Part shown: piece after piece, positions 33,323 through 46,051 of the stretch
Numbering within the stretch: the first letter of the stretch is position 1
Layout of the letters: each line of letters begins with the position of its first letter
Assembly (NCBI GenBank): GCA_025531455.1
Contig: JAMYHL010000008.1
Coordinates: forward strand, 62,001 to 126,000
Reading direction: 5' to 3'
DNA: 64,000 nucleotides
Source: Apiotrichum sp. Y4204
Lineage: Eukaryota > Basidiomycota > Tremellomycetes > Trichosporonales > Trichosporonaceae
The notes under the pieces: model-generated
What the model was told of the DNA's origin: nothing
The model's input: only the letters and a program-made list of their open reading frames with translations
Databases searched by the model: none
Translations under genes and position numbers: made by a program

Positions 33323-33686
33323 GATGGAGTGGTGAAGAGTAATGAAGTAGAAAGGAGTGCGTGAATGCTTGTGCTTGGTATCATTCGGACGTGTGGTGGG
33401 CAGATGGCCGATGGGCAGATTGTGGAATGACGGGTGTCGGATATGGCCGTCAAGAAATCATGGAACTCGTGCTGGCGCCTTATCTTTTGCCGACGGCAGG
33501 CCAAATTCCTTCGCAGCAGGCCAAGGCTATGTGTCGTGTATCTAACTTCTCATCTGGGCGCGTCTCCTCTATCTCATTCTTGCATTCCCATCAGTCCGAC
33601 AGTGAACATCGCTGAAACGGTTCATGTTCTTTTGTGGATACTAATCTCGCTATGCTACTGACTCGAACTTGCCAATTGATCCCAGC
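33323..33686. other. Intergenic region between IAT-like and LURP-one genes
   Basis: About 360 bp, including the IAT-like promoter. Nothing else was seen. Confidence 0.5.
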
Positions 33687-34565
33687 TTAGTCCTCATTCT
33701 TGACCTCGTCGAAGCAGATGCAGAGGGCGGCAACCAGCGCAATGTCGACACCGGGCGCGACTGAGACCAAGTACTACCAGTCAGCGCATGTTCTCCGTAC
33801 AGTTTCGGGCCACTACATCCTCCGAGGTGACCTTGAAACTACACCCCGCCAAGCCTCTCAACACTCTCCTGGACTCTACTCCCTCCCCGCTCAGCCACTC
33901 GCTCAACTTACGCTCTGAGCATCCGCGAAGAGCTCGCCACCGGTCAAGAGTTTGCGCTGCACGTGGGCGAGAATCGTGCCGTTCGCGAGCTGGATGTTGG
34001 CGCTGCCGCCCCAGAAGTCGCCCGTGAGCTCGATGAGAGTCTGCTGGCCGTTCTGCTCGTACTCGGCCCCAATCTTGGTACCGACTGAAGGGGTTAGCTT
34101 ATCTGTGGACGGACATGAGGAGCCGGATCCTAAACCTACTGGACCACTTCTTCTTCACACGCAGAACGTCCTTGCCCTGCGCGTCCTCCGCAACAAAGGT
34201 CTTGTGGAGCGAAAAGTGCTTCTCAGCGAGGTTGAAGAGGACCTGGCCCTGCAGGTCGGTGATCTCTGCGCCTGTCAGTGGTCGCATGGTATGCACACCT
34301 ACTCTTGCGGTCGTGCAGAGAGAGCGCCTTCCCGCTGCACTTAAGCAGCGGCTGTCCCGTGGTCGTGTCCACGATGCTGAACGAGTCCTTCCGAGTCAGT
34401 GCTGCTGGCCAGCCGGTCTGTGGGACCCAAACTCACCCCGCTGAGCGAGAAGGCCTTCTCCTTGAGCATCATGGTGATGGGCTGAGTCGCGCACAGCCTG
34501 GGGTACACGCCCACGGGCGGCTGGACGGGGCGGAGATCGGAGGCGGTCGCGTGAAGCATGTTCAT
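33687..34565 (-). CDS. LURP-one-related (tubby-like fold) protein
   Basis: Five exons (34565-34437, 34387-34303, 34265-34140, 34084-33912, 33773-33687) give 199 aa. Key stretches are TMMLKEKAFSLSGDSFSIVD, PLLKCSGKALSLHDRK, EKHFSLHKTFVAED and the central FWGGSANIQLANGTILAHV, which is the DUF567/LURP-one pattern of a 12-stranded barrel around a hydrophobic helix. The C-terminal helix is VAPGVDIALVAALCICFDEV. Plant members act in pathogen response and resemble phospholipid scramblases; fungal members are uncharacterised and may bind membrane phosphoinositides. All introns carry good CTGAC branch sites. Confidence 0.85.
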
Positions 34566-35628
34566 GGTGGGTCCAGGTAGTAGTGGAGTCTACAGAACAA
34601 GTGTGAGTGGGGTCAACAGTTTATCTTCTTCTCCGCTATGATATGATATACACGCCGTCAGTTGCCCTTATGCCCGTGCGAAAGCTCCAACAGGAACATT
34701 CTGGGTGCCAGTAGTGGTTATGGTTGGCTGGGGGTGGGAACGTGCTGGTATGGTTTCCAAGTAGCAAGCAGATTAGTGCTCCACAGCGCGAAGCGGAGTG
34801 TCTCGCAGCTGGTAGCGACAGAGGTGGTGTTTACGACTACCTCTCGTTGCGATGACGTCGTCGACCTACAAAAGTGGTGCGCCGTCCAGCGGTCCATCAG
34901 GTGGACGAACAACCGAAACTGGTCAAACTGCAAAACTGGTCAATTGGTCAAACCCTTGTTAGACGTTAGCGTTCTTCTGGTAAAGACTTTCCGATACGGA
35001 ACCAGGCGGAGAAACTTGTCAGAGAACGGAACCCTATTGTCAGAAATTCAGAAACACCGTCGACACATCGCACAATTGCAAAGACCCATGAACCACGAGC
35101 TGATGCATGGGAGGGCTGTTCGCACGCAAGGCCCACACTCTCCTGCCGTTCTGCATGTGCGATGTGCATGTGCAGCACATGGGGTCGCGTGCAAACGGGG
35201 GTATCCTGGGGGGTTCCGGGCGCCGGGTGTCTGGAGCTCGCGGGATTCGGCTTATTGATCGGACAGCTCCGTCTACTGCTGGGGTCACATGAGCTCGAGC
35301 CTTGATGGACCTGGCCACATCTGAGCTCTATTCTGCATGTTCTGCATGTTTTGCACTCTGGCACTGCCAGTTCCAGATATCCAGATGCCCAGATGCCGCG
35401 CGGAGATCAGCATCAACCACAACCTAGCCCAGTCCTGCGCAGCATGTCGACTCTCGGCCTCTTCCCCGCGGCACTCCAACCGGGCCCCAGAGCCGGGAAC
35501 TCGCTTCCCATCAGGCGATCGGCCTCATCCGGCACGACAACATCCATTTCCATGTGCAGCTCAACGTGTGGGCCATAAGTAGCTTGCAGCTGCGTAGTTG
35601 ATGCGATGCACATCCCCCATAGACCACC
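34566..35628. other. Divergent intergenic region
   Basis: About 1 kb between the LURP-one and acyl-CoA ligase starts, with a short AT-rich stretch near 34620-34660. Nothing else was recognised. Confidence 0.5.
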
Positions 35629-37903
35629 ATGGCAACGACAGCTACTTCGACCACTCCCAAGGCCAAGCTCTCTATCGCAGAATGTGAGTAGCCATGCCGC
35701 TGCGCTCCGCACGGGGGCTCAAAGCTCACAACAGGCGACAGACAGATCTGCCAGCCGGGCACGATGTTCGAGATTGAGGAGATCGTCATCAAGGGCGTGA
35801 AGCAGCTCTCGTGGAAGAACGTAAGTGGGCGGCTCTTGCGTCGTGGAGTCCATCTGACACTTTAGCAATTCCCCCACTACCGCGCTTTCCTCGATGTGAC
35901 TTTCCCCAAGTACATGGACCGCGAGTTTATCAACGCCCCCACGCAGTACGGGGCGTACGATGACCGTGAAAGCGTCACTTTTCGCGAGGTGCTTGCCCAG
36001 TCTCAGAAGCTGGGCGCCTGGCTTCGCGTGCAGGGCATTGATGTCGGCGACCGTGTCGCCATCGTTGGGTTCAACACTATCGGGTAAGTGACCCCGTGTT
36101 GTTCTGCGCCTGGACGCTTCTAACCGTTCAGCTGGGCCGTCTCCTTTGTTGCTATCCACCTGATCGGCGCGGTGCCCGTCATGGTCAACAGCGCGATCCA
36201 GATCGACAACATGCTTCACTGCATCAAGATTTCGGAGCCCAAGATCATCCTCGCCGACGCGGTCTCGACTGCGCTCCTGTACGAGCACCACGAGGCGCTC
36301 GCCAAGCTGGGCCGTGACAACGTCTTTAGCTTCCAGGACGTGTCGCGCTACCCGATGGGCAACAGGATGAAGGTACGTTTTCAATCGAAGCGATCACTGA
36401 CCACAAGACAATTAATATCAAAAACCTCCAGGTGCCGAAGGATGTCCTCCAAGGCGTCATTGACGGCAAGGGTCTCGAAAGCCTCGGCCCGGACTCGGAT
36501 GCGTCCATCTTCTTTACTTCTGGAACGACCGGCTACCCGAAGGCTGTTCTGGCCAACCAGCGCGCAAACATGCACAACCTGACCTCGTACCTCATCCGTA
36601 AGTGTTTAGCTCCTCCGTCGCTAACATAAGCCCCCATTCGCTCTGCCATGCGTACGGGTCTTCCGCTTAAGGCTATTCTCGAAGTCGCGCTCGCACCGAA
36701 CGAGGAGCAGAGCGTCTGTCTGCTTTCCATCCCCTTCTTCCACGGCACGGGCTGTGTCTCTTGGCTCGTCAAGGGAATAAACGACGGTTCGAAGCTCGTC
36801 CTCCAGCGCCGCTGGAGTGTCAAGGACGCCATCAAGCTGATGGTTGACCACAAGGTCAACATCATCGGTGGCGTCCCCTCCATCGCCACAGCAATCATCC
36901 AGAGCGGACTTCTCCCCAAGGACCACCAGATTCGTGCCGCCGCATACGGTGGTGCGCCCCCACAAGAACGTTTGGCCAAGGACGTGAAGGACCGTTGGCC
37001 CGATGCCATCCCGTGAGTCTTTACGACCGAAAAGCGAACAAACGTCTGACAGCCAGGTCACACGGATGGGGTATGACGGAGACGACGGTGCTGCACTGCG
37101 CCAACGTCGGCCAGGACTATGTGGATAAGCCCAAGTCGTGTGGTCCCCCTGTGCCTATTTGCGGCATCAAGATTGTTGATCCGGCGACCAAGAAAGAGTG
37201 TCCCCCGGGTGTTGTTGGGACGATCTTCGCGAAGGGTCCCAACATCATGACATGCTATGTCGGCAACGAAAGTGAGTGTTCTTGAAGTAACAGCACTACC
37301 CATTTTATGCTAACCATGGCAGAGGCCACCAAAGAAGCGGTCACTGAAGATGGATGGCTCGACACTGGAGACGCTGGATACCTTGACGAAGAGGGATTCA
37401 TGTTCATTGCCGATCGCAGTGAGTGTTCTGTGGCGCGAAGCCTGCTTGCGTGTTTGACCTTTCTAACATCCAGTCAAGGATATCATCATCCGTGGTGGCG
37501 AAAACATCGCCAGCGAGGAGGTCGAGAACGCCATTTACCGGGACAACCGCATTGCTGAAGTGGCCTCTGTCCCTGTCCCGCACGATGTACTTGGCGAGCT
37601 CGTCGCTGTCGCTGTCAGCCTGGCCCCGGGAGCCAAGGCTACTCCTGATGACGTTATCGCCGGAGCGACCACACGGTTGCGGAGGGATGCGCGCCCTGTC
37701 TTTGTCTGGATCTCGGACGATCCCCTGCGTGAGTATTCATCGTCTGAGCGAGCAACGACGTAGTGGGAGTGCCTGCTCACCTCTTGTGGATCACGTACTT
37801 ACACACAGCGCGCAACATCAACGGCAAGCTCGTCAAGGCGGACATCAAAAAGATTGTGCAGGCAAAGTACAAAGCGCATCTCGCGCGCCAGTCCAAGCTC
37901 TAG
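35629..37903 (+). CDS. AMP-dependent acyl-CoA synthetase/ligase (ANL superfamily)
   Basis: About eleven exons, roughly 570 aa. [18 protein letters not shown] opens the protein. [18 protein letters not shown] is the canonical P-loop, [14 protein letters not shown] and GWGMTETT are motifs around the adenylate pocket, and [19 protein letters not shown] plus [16 protein letters not shown] mark the hinge. [13 protein letters not shown] supplies the catalytic C-terminal lysine. The enzyme family activates carboxylic acids as acyl-adenylates and then CoA thioesters; the sequence is closest in style to medium-chain or short-chain fatty acyl ligases. Unlike the LACS at 21.9-24.5 kb its P-loop is standard. 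The C-terminus ARQSKL ends in SKL, the classic type 1 peroxisomal targeting signal, so a role in peroxisomal beta-oxidation is likely. Exon borders around 37.27-37.32 and 37.42-37.47 kb are short introns. Confidence 0.9.
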
Positions 37904-39084
37904 TCGAACGGGAAACCGAGGACGGTGGGCAGTGTTGTAGATTCAACTACAGGTCAGAGAGCAGTACGTCAGTTGCGTTCAATGTATGTTGTGGTGATGG
38001 ATCAACTGACTTTTTTGATGCGATGTGCTCGGGGTCTCTTGTAGACTGAGATCATTGACATGTTGACTGTTTCAATTGTTAAAAGTCCAAAACAGACTGT
38101 GCTCCCATCGGGCGGGACTCTTAACGGGGTGCGGAACAGCCTGACTGTCTCATGGTCAATCTCAAGCTCTGAACATCAATAACACTCACCTGCGGAGATT
38201 TTCAACCAAACACGAATAATGGGATATGTGAGATATCAATTCTCCGATCCACTTTGCCCAATCGCGTGTCTCTGGAACCTCACGCGTCGTGTGGTGACTT
38301 ACTTACTCGCACCCGGGCTTGGGGTTCTATATATTCAGATAACGAAAGTGGGAAGATGAAAGTGGAGGCATAAGGGATACAAAGGAAGCCTGAATGATTC
38401 CTATTCCCAATATTCTCACACATACAATTGCCGTCCACCATCTGGTGAGTCACCGTTTGCACCCCCACAGGATGAAACAATACTTGGACAGATGTAGGCT
38501 CCTTTTCTTCGACCGTTCAGAGATAACAAGGGATGATGACCAATGCGAAGCGAGTGACTGAATCACTAAAACCAGATAAAACCAGATAAGCGCGTGGGAT
38601 GGGCATTTCTGGAACCCGGCATGCCATTTCGCAGCCGGTTGTGGTGGAAATGTGGCGCCCAGGACGTCACAACACAATACTGTCGCCAATATTGCATCTC
38701 TGCACTGCACTACATGTTTCTCCCACTTCCACTCCTATTGCTCAGACATGCAGCAGTGTCGATTCTCGACGCGTCATTCCTTCGCGGCTGTTTACAATGG
38801 AGGTGCGTGAAGCGGTGACTCACCGCGACACCGAACACGCTCGCAGCTTCCGACGAGTCGAGGTGTGTGTCTCGGCGTCACTGTGTGTGCGCTGTACGTC
38901 GGATGGACACGCATTCAAGCATCCCAACACCGACGCGTGCCAGTCCCCGACGCCAGGCGCTCGCACCCGCACTTCGACACATCTGTGACTCAGTCAACAA
39001 GCGACAAGGTAAACATCCATGATCCCGTCTCCGACCCGGATCCACCGTCCCTCATTCTCCATTCCCATTCACGACCCTCTACTC
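37904..39084. other. Intergenic region upstream of the HicA-like gene
   Basis: About 1.2 kb, AT-richer at 37.9-38.5 kb. No gene, tRNA or HicB-like antitoxin was recognised on either strand. Confidence 0.5.
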
Positions 39085-39092
39085 TATATAAA
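39085..39092 (+). promoter_or_regulatory. TATA box of the HicA-like gene
   Basis: A perfect TATATAAA 179-186 bp before the start codon, followed by a CT-rich leader. The TATA box argues that translation starts at 39271 and not at the in-frame ATG at 39019, which lies upstream of it. Confidence 0.65.
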
Positions 39093-39270
39093 CACCTTGT
39101 CTTCTCTCATCCCCCATCACCACCTGTCTCGCAGACACGCTGGCTTTGTAGCCTGCTGCAATCAGTCGCTGCTCTGCTTCTCGTCTGTCCCGATTCTCAC
39201 GTCCTCGCATCAACCCGCCTACGCCTCCCAGCTCTTACGTATCGAACGCCTCCCACGACTCTTGATCAAG

Positions 39271-39474
39271 ATGGCATCACCCGTCAAGTTCCGTATTGTC
39301 AAGAAGGTTCTCACGGAGAACGACTGGCGCCTTGTGCGACAGAGGGGCTCTCACATGATCTGGGAGCAACACGACGGCCGTACCTACACCCTCTCGACCG
39401 ACCGTGGGGATGTGCCGCCGGCCCAGATCGCCGAGCTCAAGCTCCGCCTTTCGAACTGCCCCGAAACATGGTAG
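39271..39474 (+). CDS. Small HicA-like (YcfA family) protein
   Basis: A single-exon gene of 67 aa. The order VLTENDWRLVRQRGSH, then IWEQHDGR and a C-terminal helix with IAELKLRL, matches the small double-stranded-RNA-binding-like fold of HicA proteins; the histidine of GSH is the residue that serves as the active site in that family. In bacteria HicA is an mRNA-cleaving toxin paired with HicB. Here no HicB partner is nearby, and the gene has a eukaryotic TATA box and a pyrimidine-rich leader, so it may have been domesticated for RNA binding or cleavage. A eukaryotic origin by transfer from bacteria is inference. The short length limits certainty of the family call. Confidence 0.62.
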   Translation: MASPVKFRIVKKVLTENDWRLVRQRGSHMIWEQHDGRTYTLSTDRGDVPPAQIAELKLRLSNCPETW

Positions 39475-39900
39475 CTCGTTGGCGCCGGCTTCGTCTCTCA
39501 TTCTCGCTTCTTCCCCCTGCTGCCACTGTACCCACTCCTGTTGTAATATGTACATGGCCCCGACACTCATTATCATCTAGACTCCATAGTAGATAGATAT
39601 TGTACAAGCTTGCCTCTGCTTGTAACCATAGATGATGTACTTGGAGTTGCCACATTAATTATAGCAACACGTCGACAAGATCCTCCTCCACCTTCCTTGT
39701 TCTGTTTGGATGTTGGTGTCCCGGATATCGGGCAAGCCGGGTATATCCGCCCTGTCAGGCATGGAGGTGCCATGATGCTGCTGCGGACCAAACAACCAAA
39801 TACCCTTGTCCTTCCTGCCACCGTTCCTTTCTCCATCACTCTGTCGTCCTTCTGTTTTCATCATCTGCCTGACCGCTTGCCCCTTACCGGCCGTATCAGT
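39475..39900. other. Intergenic region before the homocysteine methyltransferase
   Basis: About 430 bp; 3' flank of the HicA-like gene and promoter of the next gene. Nothing else was seen. Confidence 0.5.
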
Positions 39901-41410
39901 ATGAGTATCCTCGTGCTTGACGGGGGAATGGTACGTATTCTACGGCTTGATCCGCTCCGATTGCGTCCTCGTGGTGGGTCGGATATGTCATATCCTGCAT
40001 CCTCTCTTTGGTTTCTCCGAACATCACAGTCAACCCGTGTGACGCTCGGGCCCCAGGAGCCCTCAATCTCTGAACGCCTGGGCCTCTGGGCTCTCTGGCC
40101 TTGAGTTTCTTGTTAACGCTGGCGACCTTCGACCTTCCCTCCGTCCCTCCTCCCCTTCTTCCCCAAACAGTCACCCGCGTCACTGTCATCATGCCTCTCA
40201 CTCGATATCGCCACTGACAGCAGGGCACCACGCTCGAGACGCTCGGCCACGACGTCTCGTCCCGCTTGTGGGGTTGCGAGCTCGTCGACAGCGATCCGGC
40301 GGCAATTCGGAGCGTGCACGAGCGCTACGCCGAGGCTGGGGCAGACCTTGTGGAGACGGCAACGTGAGTCTGAGTCTCTAATTTCTGTGCCTCTGTGATT
40401 GATCGCGGTCTCGCGATTGCCCCGTGGACTACCTTGTGGACCCATCGTGCCCATCGTTCACGGTCGGGGCTGGTACGATTGCAGTTATGGCGACTGCCAT
40501 TCTGTACCTGCATGGTGGTGATCGAGTGATGAACCTTCCTCCAATCTTAATTGACGCCAGATATCAGCTCACAGTACCCGCCCTCATCGAGGCTGGCTAC
40601 AGTGCCGATGATGCGCACAGCGTGATGCACAAAGCGGTGTCACTCGCAGCGTCGGTCTCAGCGCAAACAGTTCTCTCACTGGGTCCGTACGGCGCGACGC
40701 TGCAGCCGGGGCAAGAGTATGCGGGATTCTACCCCCCACCCTGTGGTCCGGGGCCATATGTCGAGGGCGGAGACAACACCAACTACACCCCTGACACGGA
40801 GGGTCACGAGGACGCACTTACGGCCTTCCATCTCGACCGGCTAAGAGTCTACGCCGCCGATCCGTCGTGGGCTGCCATCAAGTGGATTGCGTTCGAGACC
40901 ATCCCAACGACCGCCGAGATACGGGGCGTGCGCCGCGCAATGGCCTCCTTCCCGGACAAGCGGTTTTGGATCACAAGCGCATTTCCGGATGGCGCGCACG
41001 GACAACTCGGCGCCGATCGCCGCCCAGTGCCTGTCGTGGAGGTTGTGCGCGCCATGCTCGGCGGTCGGGGGCGGTCTCCTGATGGGGTGGGCATCAACTG
41101 CACCAACCCGGCATACATCTCCCGCATCGCAGCGGATATGGCCGCCGCAGTGGGAGAACATGTGCTCGAGCGCCGACCGCGGTTTGTGCTCTATCCTGAT
41201 GGAGGGAGCGTGTATGATGTCACGACGCGGACATGGAGGGACGACACACGGGTGGAACCTGATCAGTGGGCGCAGCGCGTGATAGACGTGGCTCGTGATG
41301 CTGTTGCCACTGGCCACTTCGAGGGAGCGATCGTTGGAGGCTGCTGTAAAAGCAGTTTTGCTGAGACTGCTGCCCTCCGAAGAGCGGTTGACCGTCAGAG
41401 CCAGAGGTGA
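39901..41410 (+). CDS. Homocysteine S-methyltransferase (Mht1/Sam4 type)
   Basis: Three exons (39901-39930, 40224-40363, 40561-41410) give 339 aa. The ten-codon first exon encodes MSILVLDGGM and must be joined over a 293-nt intron to GTTLETLG to make the family's LDGGMGT start. Later markers are WGCELVDSDP, AGADLVETATYQ, SLGPYGATLQPGQEY, FETIPTTAEI, GINCTNP and the zinc-binding GGCCKSS near the C-terminus, which together with the GINC cysteine holds zinc. The enzyme transfers a methyl group from S-methylmethionine or S-adenosylmethionine to homocysteine, making methionine in the cytosol. It complements the MTAP gene at 5.9 kb functionally (methionine recycling), though they are not clustered. 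Confidence 0.92.
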
Positions 41411-44400
41411 GAACCGACAAACTGTCCTAATTCGCCGACGCCGGCGCCACCATCGAATGGCACCCCATCAAAGTTTTTGCATCCTGAAATTTGCATATCA
41501 TCACCTGGACATGAATAATCTCAAGCTTAACTTTCCGCGGCCACGGATCTGGGCCATCGAACAATCTTGATTACACGCACAAGAATTACTCATCCAGCGG
41601 CGTGCCCGTTCATTGACCAATGGGTCAGCAGAATATGGTCACTGATCGGTGCAGGTCCCGAGGCCTTCTGCACCACATTCCTCAGCCAGTCCAGGCGTTG
41701 GAGCGTCGGCATAAGTCCGCACTGCCCGCGAGCTCGCCGAGTGCCCTTGTTCAACGGCCAGGCCCCAAATCGTTATCGGAGGGGCCGACATTCGTCAGCC
41801 GGCGATAAAGGATACAGGGTACAGCGATGCAAGGACGCTCCATACGCCGGAGGCGTTCGACGTCAGGCTTCGCTCCTTTGGCCCACTGGCTTCAGACCCG
41901 TTTAATAGCCGGGGCCTTGTCTAATCTCAGATCTCGCAGCAGTTGGAGTATGGGGACCACGGACAGTTTGGTCACTTGCGTGCGCTTTGGCCGATGGCAA
42001 CAAAAAGGGAGCTGGCAGGCTGGGACATCGCAGGGGACGACCGGACGAATGTACTCGCGGACGTCATGTCCTGGGCCGTGGTCCAGTCCTGATTAGACAC
42101 CAGCTGGCAGCTAGTTCCTTGCAACTAGTTCGGCTGACTGCATGATCTTGTTTGGATCTGAGCTTCCACCGGACATTTATGATTTGGAAACTTGACGTGT
42201 CCCATATCTGTCAGTCAAAAAGCCACAACGGTCTCCGTAAAAAATAATCCTGGCCGCCGCACATGCGCCACAGTCGGCAATATGCTTCCGGTGGATGCCA
42301 CTACGAATACCTCCGCACCCTCCTGACCCAAGCCGTACATGCCACAGGGCTACAGGGTGACAGGGCATTGATGCCATAGGGGTCTCGGCCTCGGAGCACG
42401 AAGCTGGGTTCAGGACGGGGGCCAGGAACTAGAAGTGGGCTGCGGATGGTGGACGGGCCGAGACGAATGAGATCAGATCGAGATTGAGGAGATTAAAATT
42501 ACACAGTTCATGTTGTTGGATTTGGTCCCGGGATCTGGTTGCAGTACAATTCCTTTCCTACGTTGAACCACCAATTCGGAGGGGAGTGGAGGAAATCAGA
42601 AGAGCAGGTCAAGGACGGAGCGCTGGTGGATGGATGAAAAATTGGAGAATCTGCAGTTCAGCATTGACATAGCAACCGAGCAGAGGAAAGGGACTGCGGA
42701 TCAGCGACTTGCACTGCGGGATCTGCACCGGGTTGTGAATCCACCCATCCCTCTACGATCCTACATATCCTTGGTCTAAGGTCCAACCAACACGATGTTG
42801 CTCCACGGGTTGCTCTACTACTTGTGTAATACGGATCTATGATCAATGATGTGCCTCATATCAACATATTGCGTTGTTGTAACGCTGTACATCCAGTGCC
42901 TAAGGACCGGCCGGGCACATGCACAGCTTGTAACTGCTCGACGCGTCCGGGCCAGGGTCAGGGCGCGCGGCGGGTGACGGGCGGGATGGTGCCGTTCAAC
43001 CCAAGTGCTGTACTATCAGCCATAGCATATACCGGATGCACCGGACACTTTCTGCACAATCTACACAGCTGCAGCGTTACGCGCAGCAATGGCACGTCGT
43101 GTGCATAGGACGGGCCGGGGGCGGGTAGAGCCTGTAATGCATAGCCGTTCACAGTGCGAGCCTGTAGCTTGTAGAGAACAGATTGCAGATGGGTGGCGCG
43201 AATCGAGGATGTCCGACATACCAGGAATCCAGGATCGGCGGCCCGCGTCACTTCGCTCGTTCCCAACTGACACAGATCGAAGATCGCGGGTTGAGATCGT
43301 GTGAGCCCGGGATCCTAGGATCGACGGAGACGCGGAATATGGGGACCTGCAACCCAAACCCGCAGCCAGGCGGGGCGGAGATCGCGGTGATGATTCTGCT
43401 CGAGTGCCTCATTGTCTTGTCTGACCTGTGTCACTCTGAGTGTCTATCTCTTCCAGCTCTTCCTGTGATAACGGTCATTCCACGCGTCTCGGAGAAGGTA
43501 CTCGAACATACATACAGTATACAGCACACGCTCGGCTATAGAGGATGGAGCAATCATGTAGTATGCAGCACTCTCGCACGCTCGGAATAACAACACATAC
43601 GATGTCCAATGCCCATGCGGCCCGCGGCAACGATCATATGCGAACATGACGTTTGAGAAAACTCTTGGAATAGAATGTCTGTGCCGCCAGGGGGTGGTTC
43701 CTACCTTCTCCGTCCGTCTCGACTATTGTTCATGTGGTGCACTTTTTTCCACCCATGTCGAGTCACACACACCCACACACGACCCACTCCGATACGCCGA
43801 TGCCTACGGTGTCCGGACTCCGACAGCGTGCCGCCGATGTAGCGATGACGAGACAGATGAGGCATGCGCGGAATGGGGCCATCAACGGTTGATGAAGGTC
43901 ACCTTTCCAATAGACGCGGCACATGCAGCACAGTAATCTAGCTAATCTCCATGGTCAACGCTCCACAGCTCCACAGATCCACAAAGCTAGTGTAATCTGA
44001 GACACTGTGCACTCCGCTCTTCAGCAGTGGTTTTGCAGCAGCAAATGTCAGTATGACAACACTGGCTGTGCTTCACGTGTGACCAGTTGATCGAGGCTTC
44101 GAGCTCGACTCGTTGCTTGTCGCCTGATAGCGCCTGATGACGGTCAGTACATCTTCTGTGTATCTGATCGGCGACCAACATGCTACATTACCCCCCTCTC
44201 CGCCGCTCTCCGCGTTCCAGGCCCGCACTAAACCAAAACAAATCAAGCGTCCATGCCGTCCACCATCGCGCACTATACCGCCCACACGCCCACCCGGGGT
44301 GGTATGCTCGCGTGCTCGCTATGCGGAGGGGGTTCAGAGATTCAGAGGTCCCACCTCGTCTAGCCCGGTCAGCACATCGCCGACGCCGACGCGGTATGGG

Positions 44401-46043
44401 GGACCAGGTGTCTCACATGACTCCGAATAGGTGTCCGTGCCAATCGCCGTGTCGGGCGGAATGATGCCGACCGCCGACGGCGACGAACGCCTGATCGGTT
44501 GTGAGGTCGGTAGTTGGGCAGACGAGCTGCAAAGCTGCAATCTGGATGCATCCGAGCCAAGCATTGCAGCATTTAGCGGCGGCGCATTTCTGGCTCTACC
44601 CAAGAAATGGTAGCCGCCAAGAGGACCCTTCATTGCCTAACCCTCAATGCCCTGAATTGCATGCCGAGACCCTTGCAGTTCCTTTGCACCTCCGTCCACT
44701 AAAACACCGTCAAGCGCCGTCAAACTAGCAGTGTTAGCCGTGCTAGTTGGCTCTGGGCTCGTGCCTGGGGAAAACCTTGACATCCTGACGCTGGGCCGAG
44801 TTGTGCGGACAGCCAATGGGAAGCCATCGCCGAGCCGCACGGACTTTTGCTATGCTCTGGGTTCCAGCGTGCCGGTGCGAATTTCAGTTTACGCCGCGCC
44901 GCACCGCGCCGAGAATCATCCACTACCGACCAAGGACCAAGGATGAACGATCATCGAGTGAAAGAGGGGTTCAGGCCATCAGGAACCGGGGCCACTTGTA
45001 GCCAGTGCATTGCAAGGTTTTTCTTGTCTTTCAGACTGGGGGGCAACAGGACACATCTTCCTAGCTTCCTGCACAGCGAATGCAGTGATCTCTTGCTGCT
45101 CGGGACCCCTCACTCTCTCCTGTACAGCAAACCTAAAAATTGCAGTTCTTGACAGCGTGTCCTCAGGTCCTCATGAACTGATGAATGGCATTCATGTGCG
45201 GCCCTGTAACATTCATGACTGCTGCATGCTCTACGGCGGGTCTATGAAAGCAGCACGTTTCTGGTGCTGCGAGGACAAGCAGTGTGATAGCTCGCAGAGA
45301 CAAGCAGAGAGGTGTGTTGTACGGCGCGAGTTGATGAGGACTGTCTGCTCTGACGCGCGTCAATGGCATCCGCGTTTAGAACATGGCGGTTTCTCCAAGC
45401 TGTGTACGGCGGGTACGGCGGGTATGGCTATATGGCTGGTCGCCTCAATGTAACACAAAAACAGTACGCGTGTGGTATGAGGCGGAGGGAGCAAAGGGGG
45501 TTTACGACGCGGCGAGCGCGGACCTTGTGCCACCCTTTTTTGGGGACCCTGAATTCCTTTAATCGGCGCCAACCTACCACATGCATTTGATCAGCGCCTC
45601 TGCTTTCCTTCCTTTAAGTCAATTATCCTTGCCTCCTGTGCCTGGTTTTATTTTTTTCCTTGGATCATTCTGTCCGATCTGCCCCCTCATGTCCTTCTCT
45701 CTTACAGCCATATTGTTCGATTTTCTGATTTGTTTCCTCTGCTCCTGTGCCTCTTCTCTTCTGCTTTTTGTCGAGGGCGTCGGTCGTGTGTTGGATCGCG
45801 TTGAACCTGTGTGGATCTGCAGCAGGCAAACCGGAAAGCCGGGGGGCCTGTGCGCCCGCCAGCAGACAACACACACGCTAGGAGTAAATTGCCTCAGTGA
45901 CCCCTAACGCCGTCCCTCATTCTGCATCGTGTGTCTCGCTTTTCCGCGCCCGTGTGCCTTCCCCCTCTCCCCCCTTCCACCCCCTTCTCCCCTTTCTCCA
46001 CTACGTACACTACGGGTCACGCAAGTTGCCCCTCTTCAGCTCG

Positions 46044-46051
46044 TATATATA
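46044..46051 (+). promoter_or_regulatory. TATA element of the LPMO gene
   Basis: TATATATA inside a small palindrome, about 310 bp before the start codon and 200 bp before a leader intron. Confidence 0.55.

Noticed and set aside
39019..39270. Upstream in-frame extension of the HicA-like protein (151-aa version)
   Set aside because: A TATA box at 39085 lies inside it, and the extra residues are S/P/L-rich leader-type sequence.
41800..42095. Possible inositol-3-phosphate synthase remnant (GWDI segment)
   Set aside because: Only one short motif resembles that family, and the sequence around it does not follow the expected order.
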